DNA of 64,000 bases, taken from assembly GCF_000247695.1 (NCBI RefSeq), contig NW_004624743.1:1278113-1342112 (forward strand). The letters are read 5' to 3'. How positions within the stretch are numbered: position 1 is the first letter of the stretch; the number at the start of each line of letters is the position of its first letter. The position numbers were made by a program, and so were the translations under genes. This document shows, in pieces, positions 22,496 to 33,130 of this stretch. Origin of the DNA: Heterocephalus glaber (taxonomy: Eukaryota; Chordata; Mammalia; Rodentia; Bathyergidae). Below the pieces are notes generated by a model. That model did no database searches. It was not told where the DNA came from and saw only the letters and a program-made list of their open reading frames with translations.

Positions 22496-23700
22496 CAGAC
22501 AGACACACAGACCCCGGGCCAGACCTGCAGCTGCCTGCCCAGGCCCGGGAGCCAGAGGGGACAGGTCCGGCTGTCGGCGCTTCCTGGGGGCTCAGCAGAC
22601 CCCAGGGCCGGCCCTGGGCTCCCTCCCCGGGCGTTGCTAAAAGCACTCCCTGAGCAGTGCTTGCCTGCCAGCTGTGGTGAGTCAGCCAGGAGGGTTTAAA
22701 GCATTTGGGCAGTGCTCGGAGCTGCATGCAGGTCCTGCCCCGCCTCATGCAGGGCCCTTCTCTCAGGGACCCTGGACACCAAGGGGCAGGCCACGAGGTA
22801 CACAGTGTCCTTCCTGAGGACCTAACGGCCATTCTTTGAAAAGTCATGGCTCACAGGGCCCCTCGAGGAGAGACCCCAGCTCTGGGCAGACACTGCTCAC
22901 CATCTGCGCTGCAGACAGGGACCTCTCAGCAGCGGCTTCCTCCTCCTGGACACTGTTGGAGCCCAGCCCTGCCTGCTGCTCCCTCCCAGACGCTCAGTAT
23001 TCATGAATAAAATCCGCTCCTCTTCTGGCTCTGAGCTTTTGACAATGGATGGTCCTGGGTAGAAGGCTTTGTTAAAGAACACAGGCGGCATGTAGGCGAA
23101 GGTGACCGCCGCTCAGCATTTTTCTTCAGCACCAGTGACACAGGCGCTTCCACACGGACCACAGTTGGTTACCTTCACCAGGCCAGAGCCAGGAAAAGCC
23201 GTTTCATAGCTCAAATAGCTTTCACATATTTTCCACATAGTTTCCTGTTTTTGCTTCACAGCTGACATGCAAATTTCTACACACTTTGCTAACCATTTTT
23301 CAGTTTCTGGCTTCAGATGTGAAGGAACCTGGACGGGGCCCTAGAAGGATGTGAACCTTGCTCACCCCCAGCAATGGCCCCAAGACCACAACAGGTGGCC
23401 TCGATACTGTTGCTCCTGCCACCAGGACAGCGCGAGGGTGCCAGTCCAGCATGGAGGTGTCCCCCAGGCCCGGCCGGGGAGCCCAGTGTGGGAAGGCTGG
23501 CTCTACCCCGGACAGCCAGCTCCCTTGTTTCCTGTGCTTTGGACCCCGCATCTGCACAGAGCCTGCGGAACATTCCCTGCCTCCCAGGCTGCCAGAGGAT
23601 GCATCTACGGAGACAGATGGTACCTGGGTGCTGAAGGGAAGGTCAGTGTTACTATTACCCCTCCACAGTAAGCCCTGCCTCGCCTTGGAGGGGCTGCTGC
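22496..23700. other. intronic, no element recognised
   Basis: GC-rich left half and mixed right half. No exon, RNA gene or repeat assignable. Confidence 0.45.
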
Positions 23701-23704
23701 CTCA

Positions 23705-24048
23705 GGTGCTATCTCATCTCAGGACAAATATCCAACAACCATGACTCAGAGGAGGAGAAGCTGAGTTTGGCTCACATTTTTAATCCATCCTCCATCAGCT
23801 CCAGGGGAGAAAGGCATGGCAGAGGGGTCTGGTGAGAAGGGGTGGTCAGGGTGTGGCCACAGGGAAGCAAAGAGTGAAGGAAGGAGCCCAGGAACAGATA
23901 CGGGTGCTTTCCAGCCACGCCCCAGTGACAGCCTCCTCTGACCAGGCCCCACCCCCAACAGCAAGCCAGACATCAGCCCCCATCACCCGTGCACCTTCTG
24001 AGAGCCCCGCCTCTGAGTGCATGAGACCCTCGATCTACACCATAGTAT
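23705..24048 (-). mobile_element. MaLR provirus, 3' LTR (antisense)
   Basis: 'aggacaaatatccaacaacc', 'gagtttggctcacatttttaa', 'ccccagtgacagcctcctct' and 'gaccaggccccacccccaac' parallel the second LTR at 25.67 kb and match the complement of MaLR LTRs. It joins directly to the internal region at about 24,049. Confidence 0.7.
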
Positions 24049-25112
24049 ACCACCCCAGCCCCCAAGTCTCACGTCCATCCTTATGGGGGACAATGTAGTC
24101 ATCTGTAAGAGGCACCAAAGTGCTAACAGTCCCAGCACTGCTGAAAAGCCCAAGCCCAACATCTCCTCTGAGACTCAAGACAAACGCTTAGCTGTAAGCC
24201 CCAGTAAAAATCAAACACTGCTGACACAGAGTGACAGAGGAAACATTCCCACTGCAGAGGGAGCGACAGGGGAAGAAACCAATGGGACCAAAGCAAGACC
24301 CAAACCCAGCAGGCCGAACACTAAGACCTGTTGTTCCGTGTCCAGCCCTGGGGCCAAGCTAGAACGAGATGTGAAGCAAAAGGCTTGGGCAGCCCTGCCT
24401 CTATGACCCTGCCTGCAGCAGCCCCCATGGCCCTCTCACAGCAAGTCCCTCAACCTGCAGCCTTCCTCGGCTGACATTCCATGTCCCTGGCTTTCCCAAC
24501 ATCCCGGAGTCTCCACTGCACTTTCAGCAACACTCTCACAGCTTCACACACTGCCCGGACTCAAGGACTTCTGAAATGTGAGCAGAAGCCCCCTCACCCC
24601 ACAGCTCTTGCATTCTACATGCCTGTGAACCCAGCACCTTGAGGATGATGCCAAGATTTTCCACCTGACAGTAGCCAGGCCCCAGTACAGCATGGCTATA
24701 GAGGCCTCTGGGTGCCTGGATGGCTGAGTTTCAGGAAACTATTTCCTAGCTGGCCCTGAGTGAACTAGGTTTCCAGGGGCTCTCTTCTCAAAGCAAAGTC
24801 ATTTACACCCTTGAACCAGTGAAGGTTAGGGTCTTGCTGACTTGTGCCCAGGAGACATCTTTCCTATTGTTCTCATGTAAAGTACTTGGCTTCTTTTTAA
24901 AGCTAATCATTTCAGCAATGAAGCTCTTCTGGGCCAGAATTTTGCAGGAGCTTCCTTTCAGGCTACCAGTAAAATTCTTCAAATGATTCAATTTGGATTT
25001 TTGCTCTTGCTTTTCACTGTAAACCTCACTAAAATCTGGCAGTAGTACCCATGCTACAGCCTGAACTCTGGGCTTTCCTTGATATTTCCCTGCCAGATTT
25101 ATTAGTCCGCCA

Positions 25113-25205
25113 CTCTTTTTTTTTGTGTGTGTGGTACCAGGGATCGAACTCAAGACTTTGCACTTGCAAGGCAGGTGCAGTGCCACTCAGCTAAATCCCC
25201 AGCCC
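25113..25205 (-). repeat. ID SINE antisense, inside MaLR
   Basis: Poly-T with a GT run, ggtaccagggatcgaactca, ttgcacttgcaaggcaggtg, cagctaaatccccagcccta. Confidence 0.93.
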
Positions 25206-25310
25206 TAGTCCCCCATTCTTAATCTCAGGCTCCCACAAAGTCTTAGGATAAAAGGAAAATGTAGAAAAATTTTCCACCAGAGCAGAGTTTTGAGTAAACT
25301 GTCAAAGGTG

Positions 25311-25409
25311 GGCCAGGGATTTAGCTCTGTGGTTCCAGTGCCTGCCTCGCAAGCGCAAGGTCCCGAGTTCGATCCCCGGTACCAAAAAAATAAAATAAAA
25401 TAAAATAAA
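25311..25409 (+). repeat. ID SINE inside MaLR, near-consensus
   Basis: gggccagggatttagctctg, cgcaagcgcaaggtcccgag, ttcgatccccggtacc, then (AAAAT)n. Flanks ACTGTCAAAGGTG / ATTGTCAAAGGAG are the target duplication. It lies about 105 bases from an ID in the opposite orientation. Confidence 0.95.
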
Positions 25410-25667
25410 TTGTCAAAGGAGTCCCTCTTCCCAAATGAAACTTTTTTGGCCTGGTGTCCACCGTCTGCATTTCTATCAGCACTCTGGTCTCCTGAACTTG
25501 GACCAGAATCTCCCATCAAACCCAGCTTACGGCCTTCTAGGGCTTCTCTACCCAGCACCACCAAGGCATCTCCAAACCTTTCCAAACTCCTCCTCCAAGC
25601 CAGTTCCAAGGGCTTCTAAACCACATGCCCAGGCAACAGTCATAGCAACAACCCCACTCTTCCAGTA

Positions 25668-26110
25668 CTAAAATCTTAAGTCACTTTCTTGTCACTAGGA
25701 TAAATACCCAACACCCACAACTTAAAGGAGGACAGCTTTATTTTGGCTCACAGTTTTAGTCCATGGTTGGCTGGCTCCAAGGCAGGAAGGCAAGGTAGGA
25801 GGGCCCGGGTGGAGGAGAGGTGCTCATGTCATGGCATCCAGGAAGCAGAGAGGAGGAGCTGGGAGGGAGGCAGACCCTTCCAGGTCATGGCCCTGTGACC
25901 CCTCTTATGACAAGCCCGGCCTCCTGACGAGCCAGCTAAGTACCCCCAAGGTCCTTCCAAAGGCCCTACCTATGAGCGCACGGGGCTCCTGGGTGACACC
26001 TAGATGCATGCCAAAGCAACTGCCTAGATGTTTTAATACACATCTCATTTCCCCTCTGACAGCGATACAGCCGGCTCCCCACACTTCCACTGCCAACTAG
26101 CTGGTACATT
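25668..26110 (-). mobile_element. MaLR provirus, 5' LTR (antisense)
   Basis: 'aggataaatacccaacaccc', 'cagctttattttggctcaca', 'agtccatggttggctggctc', 'catccaggaagcagagagg' is the complement of the LTR wording. The right boundary is uncertain by tens of bases. Confidence 0.68.
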
Positions 26111-26460
26111 AGAGCAATGAAGCCCTGTGTTTCCCACTGTTCCCAGGGGCTACCACAATGCTCTGAACCCAGAGTGCGCAGGGCAAACGCTTCCTGTGAG
26201 CTCTGCTTCCATCAGTGTCCACTGGCCCGCAACTTATGCAGCATCTAAGTGAACGAAGAGTCCATTCAGGACAAGGAAGCAGCCTGGAGACCCCAGGGCT
26301 CCTCTTACTGAGCCATGCCTCATCTCTAGGAAGGATGATCACACCCACGACCTCTGGGGAATACTGAGGTAGCAGAGGCTGGTGACTCGCCAAGGCACAC
26401 CAGCCTTCACCCTGATTTCCTGAGTCCAAGCCTCTGTCTCCATCTCCAGCTTCCCCTGAC
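26111..26460. other. intronic, no element recognised
   Basis: Sequence between two LTR elements. Nothing assignable. Confidence 0.45.
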
Positions 26461-26462
26461 TG

Positions 26463-26805
26463 GTGGCTTGCTGTCTGGACTGTTTTCTGCTGCTATAACC
26501 ACATGTCTGAGATGAGGTAATTTGTAAGAAAAAGAACACTTCTTTAGGTTCTGGGGGCCAGGGTGCCCGAGAGATCGGCTCCAGCATCCACCTGGTACCA
26601 GTGAGGGCTTTCCTGCTGCATCACAGCACGGCCAGCTACTCAGCCAGGGGGCCAAGTTTACTGTGGCCACTCAGCGATGACCCAGAGCCCAGAACCCCAG
26701 GTCAGCAGAGCCCTCCAGACCCTCTCCCTCCAAACACGATGCACGAGGGCCAGGCAGTTCAGTTTCCAGTACTGGAAACCTGGGGCACATTCAAACCACA
26801 GCGCT
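26463..26805 (-). mobile_element. MaLR-type solo LTR (antisense)
   Basis: 'tggactgttttctgctgcta', 'taaccacatgtctgagatga', 'ggtaatttgtaagaaaaaga', 'cactggaaacctggggcaca', ending 'attcaaaccacagc'. This is the MST/MLT-like wording, another subtype than the provirus just upstream. Confidence 0.72.
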
Positions 26806-26818
26806 CACTGTCTTCACT

Positions 26819-26960
26819 TCGTTGTTGTTGTTCTTGTTGCTGTTGTTGTTTTGAGACAGGGTCTCACTATGGAGCCCAGGCTGACCTCAAACTCATGGCA
26901 ATCCTCCTGCCTCAGCCTCCTGAGTTCTGGAATTACAGGTGTGTGCCACCACGCCCAACC
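26819..26960 (-). repeat. B1 SINE antisense with (GTT)n tail
   Basis: (GTT)n is the complement of an (AAC)-rich tail. Then 'gagacagggtctcactatgg', 'cctcctgcctcagcctcctg', 'aattacaggtgtgtgccacc'. Confidence 0.92.
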
Positions 26961-27403
26961 ATCTTCACTTCATTTCTAACTGGCATTCAAAGAAAAGGAC
27001 AGGTTTTCCTGGCCAAATGCCCACCAGCCTCCACCTCACCACTAACGTCAGCTCTTCTCCATACAGAAGCCTTCGACACCCCATTCCCGGCTGCTGCCAA
27101 AGCCCAGCCGCCCCCAGACTCAGCTCCACTGGGAAGGGACCCGTCACTGAACGAGCAGCTCAACTGCACCTCCTGCTCCCCTCTCGCCGGCCACAGCCTT
27201 CAGTGTCCCCAGGGTGACCTTCCCAGGGTCACAACACAGTTCACCCCACTAAATCCTGCCCCGGCCTCTCACCCTAACCAGAATAAACCCAAACTGGACC
27301 ACAGGAACTGCTGGGGGAGCACCTGTGCTGGAAGACGAAGGTGCCACGGCCCTGAGCTCCAACAGCCCTTCCAGCTGTTTTCTGAGGGATTCTTCGGGGC
27401 ATT
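26961..27403. other. intronic, no element recognised
   Basis: Single-copy-looking sequence; its long plus-strand open frame (from 26.6 kb) runs through the LTR and B1 and is chance. Confidence 0.45.
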
Positions 27404-27583
27404 TTGGTTTTGGTTTTTGTGAGACAGGCGGTGGTACTACTGAGCCAAATCCCAGGCCAAGACCGGCTCTCACTATGTAGGTTAGGCCAATCTTAAAAGC
27501 ACTATGTAGCCCAGGGTGGACTCAAACTTGCAACAATCCTCCTGCCTCAGCCTCCTGGCATAGGGATTACAGTCACGTGCCAC
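27404..27583 (-). repeat. ID relic plus B1, both antisense
   Basis: 'caggcggtggtactactgag', 'ccaaatcccaggcc' (ID 5' end complement) is joined to 'ggctctcactatgtaggtta', 'cctcctgcctcagcctcctg', 'gggattacagtcacgtgcc' (B1). This is the inverse order of the B1-ID composites. Confidence 0.8.
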
Positions 27584-28384
27584 TTCCTGGGGAATTGTTT
27601 TGTTTCTGATAAGGCCCTCAGAGAAACCCAAGAGGAACCAGATTAACACGTTCATGATGGGGCCATAATTCGTACTGGGTGGCTCTGATGTGAACCATTC
27701 CCACCGGCTTGAACCGTGGGTGGTGCATGCGCGACTGATCCATTGGGTGGCCTGGCACAGACCCACAGGTTGGCATAAGCCTCCCGAGGGGACACTCACG
27801 CATGCAGCAGTAGTGGTTCAAGCCAGCGGGAACCACCAAAGCTGCTGACCCAGCCAAAACCCCCCAGCCGACTGAGACCTGGACTTCATCCCACCCAGGC
27901 TGTGTCATTCCCAGTCTCGGCCCCACATGCTCCACCCCGGAGGACTCCTGTTGGCCCTCTTCGAACACGCGATGGATGAATTAGTGTGGCCTCCAACACA
28001 GCGCGCAGGGAGCGTGCTCGGGAGCGCGCTGCCGCCTATGAAGAGCCTCTCCAAGATGGACATGTGTCAGTTTACCCGGTAAAGCCCGGCTCCCTCCGTC
28101 CGGGCAGCGCATTGTGAGCACCCGTGCTCTGCTTACTTGCTGCCAGCCATCAAGTCTTTCGACTCTTCCACCTCTGGCTGTGTTCAGCGGCTCTGTGCCT
28201 CCAGGAGGGGACCCACCGCGCTCAGGGGCAGCCTGGCCGTCTGTCCAGCCCTGCCTGGGGACCTCCTCCAACCCGACGCGTTCAGACTCAATTCCGGGGG
28301 CATCTTGTACCACCCTGTCATATTCCAGGGTCTGGGAATCGCACTTGTTGTTTACACGCTCATGAAATGCCCACCCCTGCGCAG
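27584..28384. other. intronic, no element recognised
   Basis: Nothing assignable to a gene or repeat family. Confidence 0.45.
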
Positions 28385-28386
28385 GT

Positions 28387-28447
28387 CTCACACACGCACA
28401 CACGCACACACACACACACGCACACACACACACACACACGCACATGT
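28387..28447. repeat. (CA)n with CG interruptions
   Basis: CA units interrupted by five or six ACGC steps. Confidence 0.95.
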
Positions 28448-28577
28448 ACCACAGAGGGCAGAGATGCGTGTCTAGCTTCATGCTATGCATCCCCCTCCTG
28501 GCACACAGATGGTGCCCAAACAAACAACAGCAAAGCTAGCAGGCCTGGCTTCTGTGGATTTCTGCTGTGAGGATTTT

Positions 28578-28650
28578 TGCTTCTTTTGCAGTGCTGGGGA
28601 TCGAGCCCAGGGTGGGGGCGGTCTGGCAAGCGCTGGACCTCGGAGCTCCA
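28578..28650 (-). repeat. ID relic, antisense
   Basis: 'agtgctggggatcgagccca', 'ggcaagcgctggacctcgga', 'gctccaccca'. Confidence 0.65.
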
Positions 28651-28967
28651 CCCAAAGCGCTTCACACAGACTCAGCCACCCCTCCACACACAGCCACACT
28701 GGGCTGCAGCAGCTAGAGGAAAAGCAGAAGTTCACTTTCCTGTGATGAACAGCCAGAATTTGGTTCTTTCCAAAGTTTGGAGACAGGGGATTTTAGAAAC
28801 AAATCATTAAACCCAGGCAAAACATCAACCATACCAGTGATCCTCTGACAAAACCCATTAGTACTGGTACTAACTTTCCAAGCCTGAAATGAGGCATTTG
28901 GTGTCCCTGAAAGAGACTCAAGGGCCCAGAGGGACAAACATCCCTATTTAAGTCATGAAATGCACTG

Positions 28968-29098
28968 CATCCAGCTGGAGAGACACTATCTCAAAGCAAG
29001 TAACAATAAAAGATGGGCAGGGGTGGTCTAGCTCAGAGCACTTACCTAGCAAGGAGGAAGCCCTGGCTTTTTAATCCCCAGCACTGTACACACAAAAG
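28968..29098 (+). repeat. B1 3' end joined to ID
   Basis: 'gagagacactatctcaaagc' (B1 end), then 'ggtggtctagctcagagcac', 'ttacctagcaaggaggaagc', 'ttaatccccagcactgtaca'. A truncated B1-ID composite. Confidence 0.75.
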
Positions 29099-29640
29099 AA
29101 AAGAAAGACGGACTCCCAAGTCTCCGAAAACCTTTCCTGCTGTCTTGGTCTCAAAGCCCTGGGAAGGAGGTGAGGCTCCCTCATTCTCTCTCTCCTCACC
29201 TGGCTCAAGGAAAAACTCATTTTACCTCAAGCCCCAAGGCCTCAATCTTCTCCTCTCTGAAAAGGCCAGCCTGGACGCGTGAAAGCACAGTATCAGACCT
29301 GAGAACCCAGACAACTCCATGTGGGCACCCACAGAGCGCGAGTCACCTGCCCCTGTCATCCAGGCGTGACACAGGGCCCCACTCTGCTGGCCTGCCTGTC
29401 CTCGGGTTGAAACAGACAGGAGCAACCCGACTCATTCTGCAAATACACCCTTCAAACACCGCATGGAAGCACCGACGATAACCAACAAGTGTGAGGAAGG
29501 AGCCCAACACGCAGGCGGCTTGATCTACCTCATGCTGTCTACCACTGCTCCCTAATTCTCCCCCGCAGTGCTAACCGGCGGCAGTGCCCATCCCAAGTGG
29601 ACAAGGGAGGCGCGATTGAAAATAACAGCGAATGTTTAAA
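29099..29640. other. intronic, no element recognised
   Basis: Nothing assignable to a gene or repeat family. Confidence 0.45.
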
Positions 29641-29930
29641 AAGGCTTTAATCACAGTGAAAGACACGGTGCCATGAGTCCCCGCACAATCCTCCCCGGCT
29701 TTCCACACACCCATCCCATGGTCCTCGCCACTTTCGGCAGCAGCTCTGGAGTCTTCTTTCCTGAGTGCCTTTAGTTGCCCTGTCCTGGCTGCCTCGATGT
29801 CCTGAATAGATTCAAAATATTTACTTTTCATGGTCATTTTGGCCTTGAGGGAGAGCCAGAAGTGAAATGGTGACCCCCTCCAGTGAATAAGGTGGATCAG
29901 GACAGCGTCATGTTTTTATGAGCCTGCCTC
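29641..29930 (-). pseudogene. mariner-type transposase relic (C-terminal part)
   Basis: On the minus strand the sequence reads MTMKSKYFESIQDIEAA, then GQLKALRKED. This matches the region just after the last catalytic Asp motif (YSPDLAP-DFWLFPK) of mammalian mariner transposases as I remember them. The stretch preceding that Met decodes in a shifted frame to the SPDLAP-like part, so at least one frameshift is present. It is a dead DNA-transposon fragment; a second fragment of the same family lies at 40.6 kb in the same orientation. Confidence 0.72.
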
Positions 29931-30099
29931 TTCCTTGGGTGGCGCTGGGCAGCGACAGTCACCGTATTTTTGATCACACCGCGAAAGGCTCTCAGGAAGG
30001 AGGACTCCAGCCAGAGCTTCCTCAGAAAGTGGCCAGAACCACCAGATGAGCGTCTTGGAAGGCAAGGGGAGCATTTCGAGGGAGTCCACGGGACTTATC

Positions 30100-31060
30100 T
30101 AAACACGCACAGTCCCTTCTGACCCGCGTCCTACTCGGTTCGGACCCGGAGGATTTAATGTGCAGCCGTTCAGAGCAGGTTCGGGCCGCCCAGGCGCCTT
30201 GGGCCGGGAGGCTCAGCTCTGCCCACTGCCCTGCGGCCCGGCCCATTGGACCGAGCGCACCGGGACGGGCGGGTCGGAGCGGCTGCGCCTGAGCCCCACC
30301 CTGAGCCCCACCCGGCCGGGTCTGCAGGTCCCGTCTGGAGCCCTCGGGACGCGAGCCCGGCCTGGATCGGAGGAGCCCAGCACCCTGCCGGCCACACTGG
30401 CTCTGCCCGGGCAGAGGACGCCGCGTGGCTCCACCGGCGGAGGGGGCGGGCAGCGACGCTCCCTGCCCTCGCTTCCCGCGCCCTCCGCCCACAGGGCCCT
30501 GCGCCCGCTCACCTGGCCCGCGCAGCACTCGGCAGACATCGTGGCAGCCCCGGCCCTGCCGGCCCGGCCTCCTGCGCCCGAGCTCCGCCAGCGCCGCCGC
30601 CGCTTAGCCCAGCAGGACCCTGGGGCGGTGGGCAAAATAAGGCGCAGGCCCCGCCCCGCGCAGGCTCCGCCCCTGCCACACCTCCAGGCTCCGGCACGCC
30701 CTGGCCTGGACTCGCCCCGCCCATACCGCCGTCACGCCCGCAGAGGAGGCCCCACCCTCCCCGTAGGGCCCGCCCCTCGGTGCGCGCTCCCGACCGCTCC
30801 CGCACCGCCCTCGCTCCCAGGCGTGGGAGGCCGGGGAGCCTGGGCCCCCTCCGGACCGCGCCGGTCCTCCGCCCGTGGCGCGGCCCGGCTCCCCACGAGG
30901 AGGCGCCCGCCCAGGAGGGGCTGCCGACGCAGGGCGGGGGCGCCAGCGTTTCCTGCGGCCGGACGGGATGCGCCCCCCGTGGCCGTGCTTTGTAAGTGTA
31001 CTTGTGTGAGCGTCTGCGGCCCGAAATGCGCGCGGGGCGCTGGCGCATGGGCGTCAGGAC
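30100..31060 (-). promoter_or_regulatory. SERINC5: SERINC5 CpG-island promoter region
   Basis: CpG density is very high across this kilobase compared with the rest of the intron, and it straddles coding exon 1. On the minus strand, upstream of the start codon, several GC boxes are visible (complements of ccgccccgcg at 30651, ctccgcccct at 30665, cgccccgccc at 30713, cccgcccctc near 30767). A TTATTTTG element, complement of 30633-30640, could act as a weak TATA-like box. Long open frames here on both strands are explained by GC content. Confidence 0.85.
30513..30539 (-). CDS. SERINC5: SERINC5 coding exon 1 (initiator, nine codons)
   Basis: The minus strand reads ATG followed by eight codons giving MSAECCAGQ, then a GTGAGC donor. 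SERINC5 proteins that I remember begin with almost the same residues, and the phase-0 end joins in frame to exon 2 (LACCCG...). The ATG context on the minus strand is CCACGATGT, a moderate Kozak match with A at -3 two bases off. The 5' untranslated part probably extends to about 30,605, placing the start site 25-35 bases downstream of the TTATTTTG element. That transcription start is inferred, not seen. Confidence 0.9.
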
Positions 31061-32110
31061 TCGCAGCGCTTGTTATGGCCCTTGCCCGCCTCCACCTCGG
31101 GCTCCCCTTCCCGTTGGCAAAGCTCCCTCTCCCTTTTCCTACTACCTATGTTCTCTTTTGCTCTTTGTGGTATTTATATTCTCGCGACACTTAAGCCCGT
31201 GTGTCGGATTTCGAATAAACACCGGCCTGACGCGGGCCTCACGGAGCAGACGCCAGCGAGGTCGGGGCTGGGATCCGGAATGCGCGGCCCCCAGGAGTCT
31301 GGGCTCGGCCGGCCCTCGGTGTGAGCTGCGGAACCCCAGCACCGAGGTCGGGGGCCCCTGGCTCCGTGTCAAAGGAAGCCGGGGTGAACCGGGTGGACGG
31401 CGCGGTGACCCAGCGGAAGGGAGAGCGCCAGGGCTTCACGGGGAGCTTTTGTTTGCAGCGGCGGTCGCCGCACTTCAGCCCCATCCGGCCTGGCGAAACC
31501 GGCCGGTGCAGGGCTGGAAGGCGGGCTGCCTGGGATCCCCCTCCTCTTTAGGGAAATGGGCCCGGGAAGGTGGCGAACCCCCAGCGAGACCCTGGACTGG
31601 GGGCAGAGCGAGGATCCAGGCTTTCTTGCCGAGTCCAGGGTGGGCGGATTCTGGGAGAAGCCCGGGACACCATGCTCCTGGAGGAAGCGTGCGTCTCCCC
31701 CTGGGCGCAGGGCCACGCGAGCAGCTCGGTGTAGGACACTTGGCCAGCGTGCCCAAGGCCTGGGTGCCATCCCCAGCGGCATTGAGAAACTGAGCCAAGG
31801 TGCGGGCTGTAGAAGGGGCTTCGTTTCAGCACTGTCTCGGATGGATCCCCTCACCCCTTCTCCAAGCCGGGAAAAACTGCAGGCCGACAACCCAAAGCGT
31901 GCGGAGAGCGCTGGGGCCTCAAAGCGCAAGGGCTGGTGGACCCCAAGATCCGGAATCGCCAGTTGCAACTCAGCTGACGTGTTCGTGTCTCAGCCCAGCT
32001 CAGGCCCTGGTCAAGGCCCGGGCATAGGCACACCTGTGGCGCTGTCACCTGACAGGCCCCAAGGGCGCTTCTGAAGCAGAGCTAAGGGGCCTAAGCCTGC
32101 CCCACTGCAG
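31061..32110. other. upstream flank of SERINC5, no gene seen
   Basis: GC-rich shoulder of the CpG island. Long chance frames exist on both strands and overlap one another. A divergent non-coding transcript from the island would run through here but cannot be seen from sequence alone. Confidence 0.5.
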
Positions 32111-32420
32111 AGTTAAGTTCGCAGGTTCTGGCTCCCGTCGCAGAAAAAGAACTTTCAGGATCCCTCGGTTAGGCAAAAAGGGATTTGTTGCACAGAAACT
32201 TAAAAGAGCGCCTGAGAGAAACAGTGTGTGAGCAGGGTGGGGTGGGGCACCGTATTTCTTGGGACCGGGAACATTTAGCCCAGGAGAAGGTGGCCGACCC
32301 CTAGAAGTGCTGGCCCATCTTACAGGTGTGAGCCCAGTCTGTTGGCTTTTTAAGGTGGACAATCTAAGCATTCTCACCCAGTTCCTTTTTAGGATCGGGC
32401 TCCTGCTCCCCTACTTTCTT
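32111..32420 (-). mobile_element. LTR-like retroviral relic, antisense (tentative)
   Basis: 'gcaggttctggctcccgtcg', 'cagaaaaagaactttcagga', 'aaaagggatttgttgcacag', 'cccatcttacaggtgtgagc' has the feel of an antisense ERV LTR (a complemented polyadenylation/R region followed by a pyrimidine/purine change), but I cannot name a family and see no paired LTR. Confidence 0.35.
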
Positions 32421-32539
32421 TTTTTACTTACTAATCCTGAATATATAACTAAAGTATGAAAATAGTAATGTCAAATTAAAAACAGTAGAGATCTCAGTCT
32501 TTGATGAACGAATAATCAAGTATAAATGTTCATTGAAAA

Positions 32540-33130
32540 CAGTCATTAGAGATGAACACTCATAAGGCGCGTTCCCCGCCCCCCGGAAAAGGGTTCTTCG
32601 GTTAAGAGGAGGGTGGATGAGGCGCAGTAACATTTCCTGCTTAGGGTTCAAGTGAATCCGGAGCTCTCACCAGGCAGCAATCAGACACCGACAATCTCCA
32701 GTTTATCAACACAGTGAGTAGAGCCACTGCAGCTGCCGAGAGGCCTGGCTCACTCTATGGACGTCCGAGTTCCAGAGGAATTTCGGGTGCGATGGGTCTG
32801 GAAGGAAAAGACCGAAGCTGACCAAGGAAATGCTGATGTGGACCACCAGGTTGACCTCCACGAGTCCTAGAAACCGAAGTCTTCTGACGAGTGCATTTTG
32901 CAGTAGGGTTTCCTTGTCTCCCCTCTATCACTCTTTATTCCTTCTGACTCCCCTCAGCCCCAGCCCCCGTCCTGGCTCCAGCTGCAACTCCTGGGCACCC
33001 ACAAACTCTCGGGAGTAGAGGCCGCTGCACAGAAGGGGCAGGAGCTCTGCCCCAAGCTACCGTCCGCCTGTGGCTGGGTGTCCCTTTATTATTGGTACAA
33101 ATAAACCTGAGGCAGTATCTGTCAATAAGA
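32540..33130 (+). mobile_element. possible LTR-like segment (tentative)
   Basis: Mixed-GC segment ending in 'ccctttattattggtacaaa' and AATAAA at about 33,100. A terminal polyadenylation signal plus GC-rich body is LTR-like, but no terminal TG...CA pair or duplicate is visible. It could equally be single-copy sequence. Confidence 0.3.

Larger units (their letters stand above)
24049..25667 (-). mobile_element. MaLR internal region (antisense), non-coding relic
   Basis: It starts 'caccccagcccccaagtctc' and proceeds through 'aaagcccaagcccaacatct', 'cctctgagactcaagacaaa' and 'gcttgggcagccctgcctct'. This is the order I know from the complement of THE1/MST-type internal sequence. Two ID elements interrupt it at 25,113 and 25,311. 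No open frame of retroviral type is left, so it is an inert relic. Confidence 0.7.
1727..30512 (-). other. SERINC5: SERINC5 intron 1 (about 28.8 kb)
   Basis: The intron is defined by the donor GTGAGC (complement of 30507-30512) after exon 1 and the AG acceptor at 1727-1728 before exon 2, both phase 0. It contains no other exon that I can support. It is filled with SINEs in both orientations, several L1 3' ends, a two-LTR MaLR provirus, MaLR solo LTRs, a mariner relic and microsatellites, listed separately. The stretch 1727-2849 is GC-rich with no recognised element. Confidence 0.85.

Noticed and set aside
26601..27422. 273-codon plus-strand frame
   Set aside because: It runs through an antisense LTR and an antisense B1, so it is a chance fusion of repeat and intron sequence.
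30160..31194. A 344-codon plus-strand open frame and many others in the 30-32 kb CpG island
   Set aside because: They overlap on both strands, have Pro/Arg/Ala-rich low-complexity translation, match no protein that I know and lie over the SERINC5 promoter and exon 1. GC-rich DNA lacks stops by composition.
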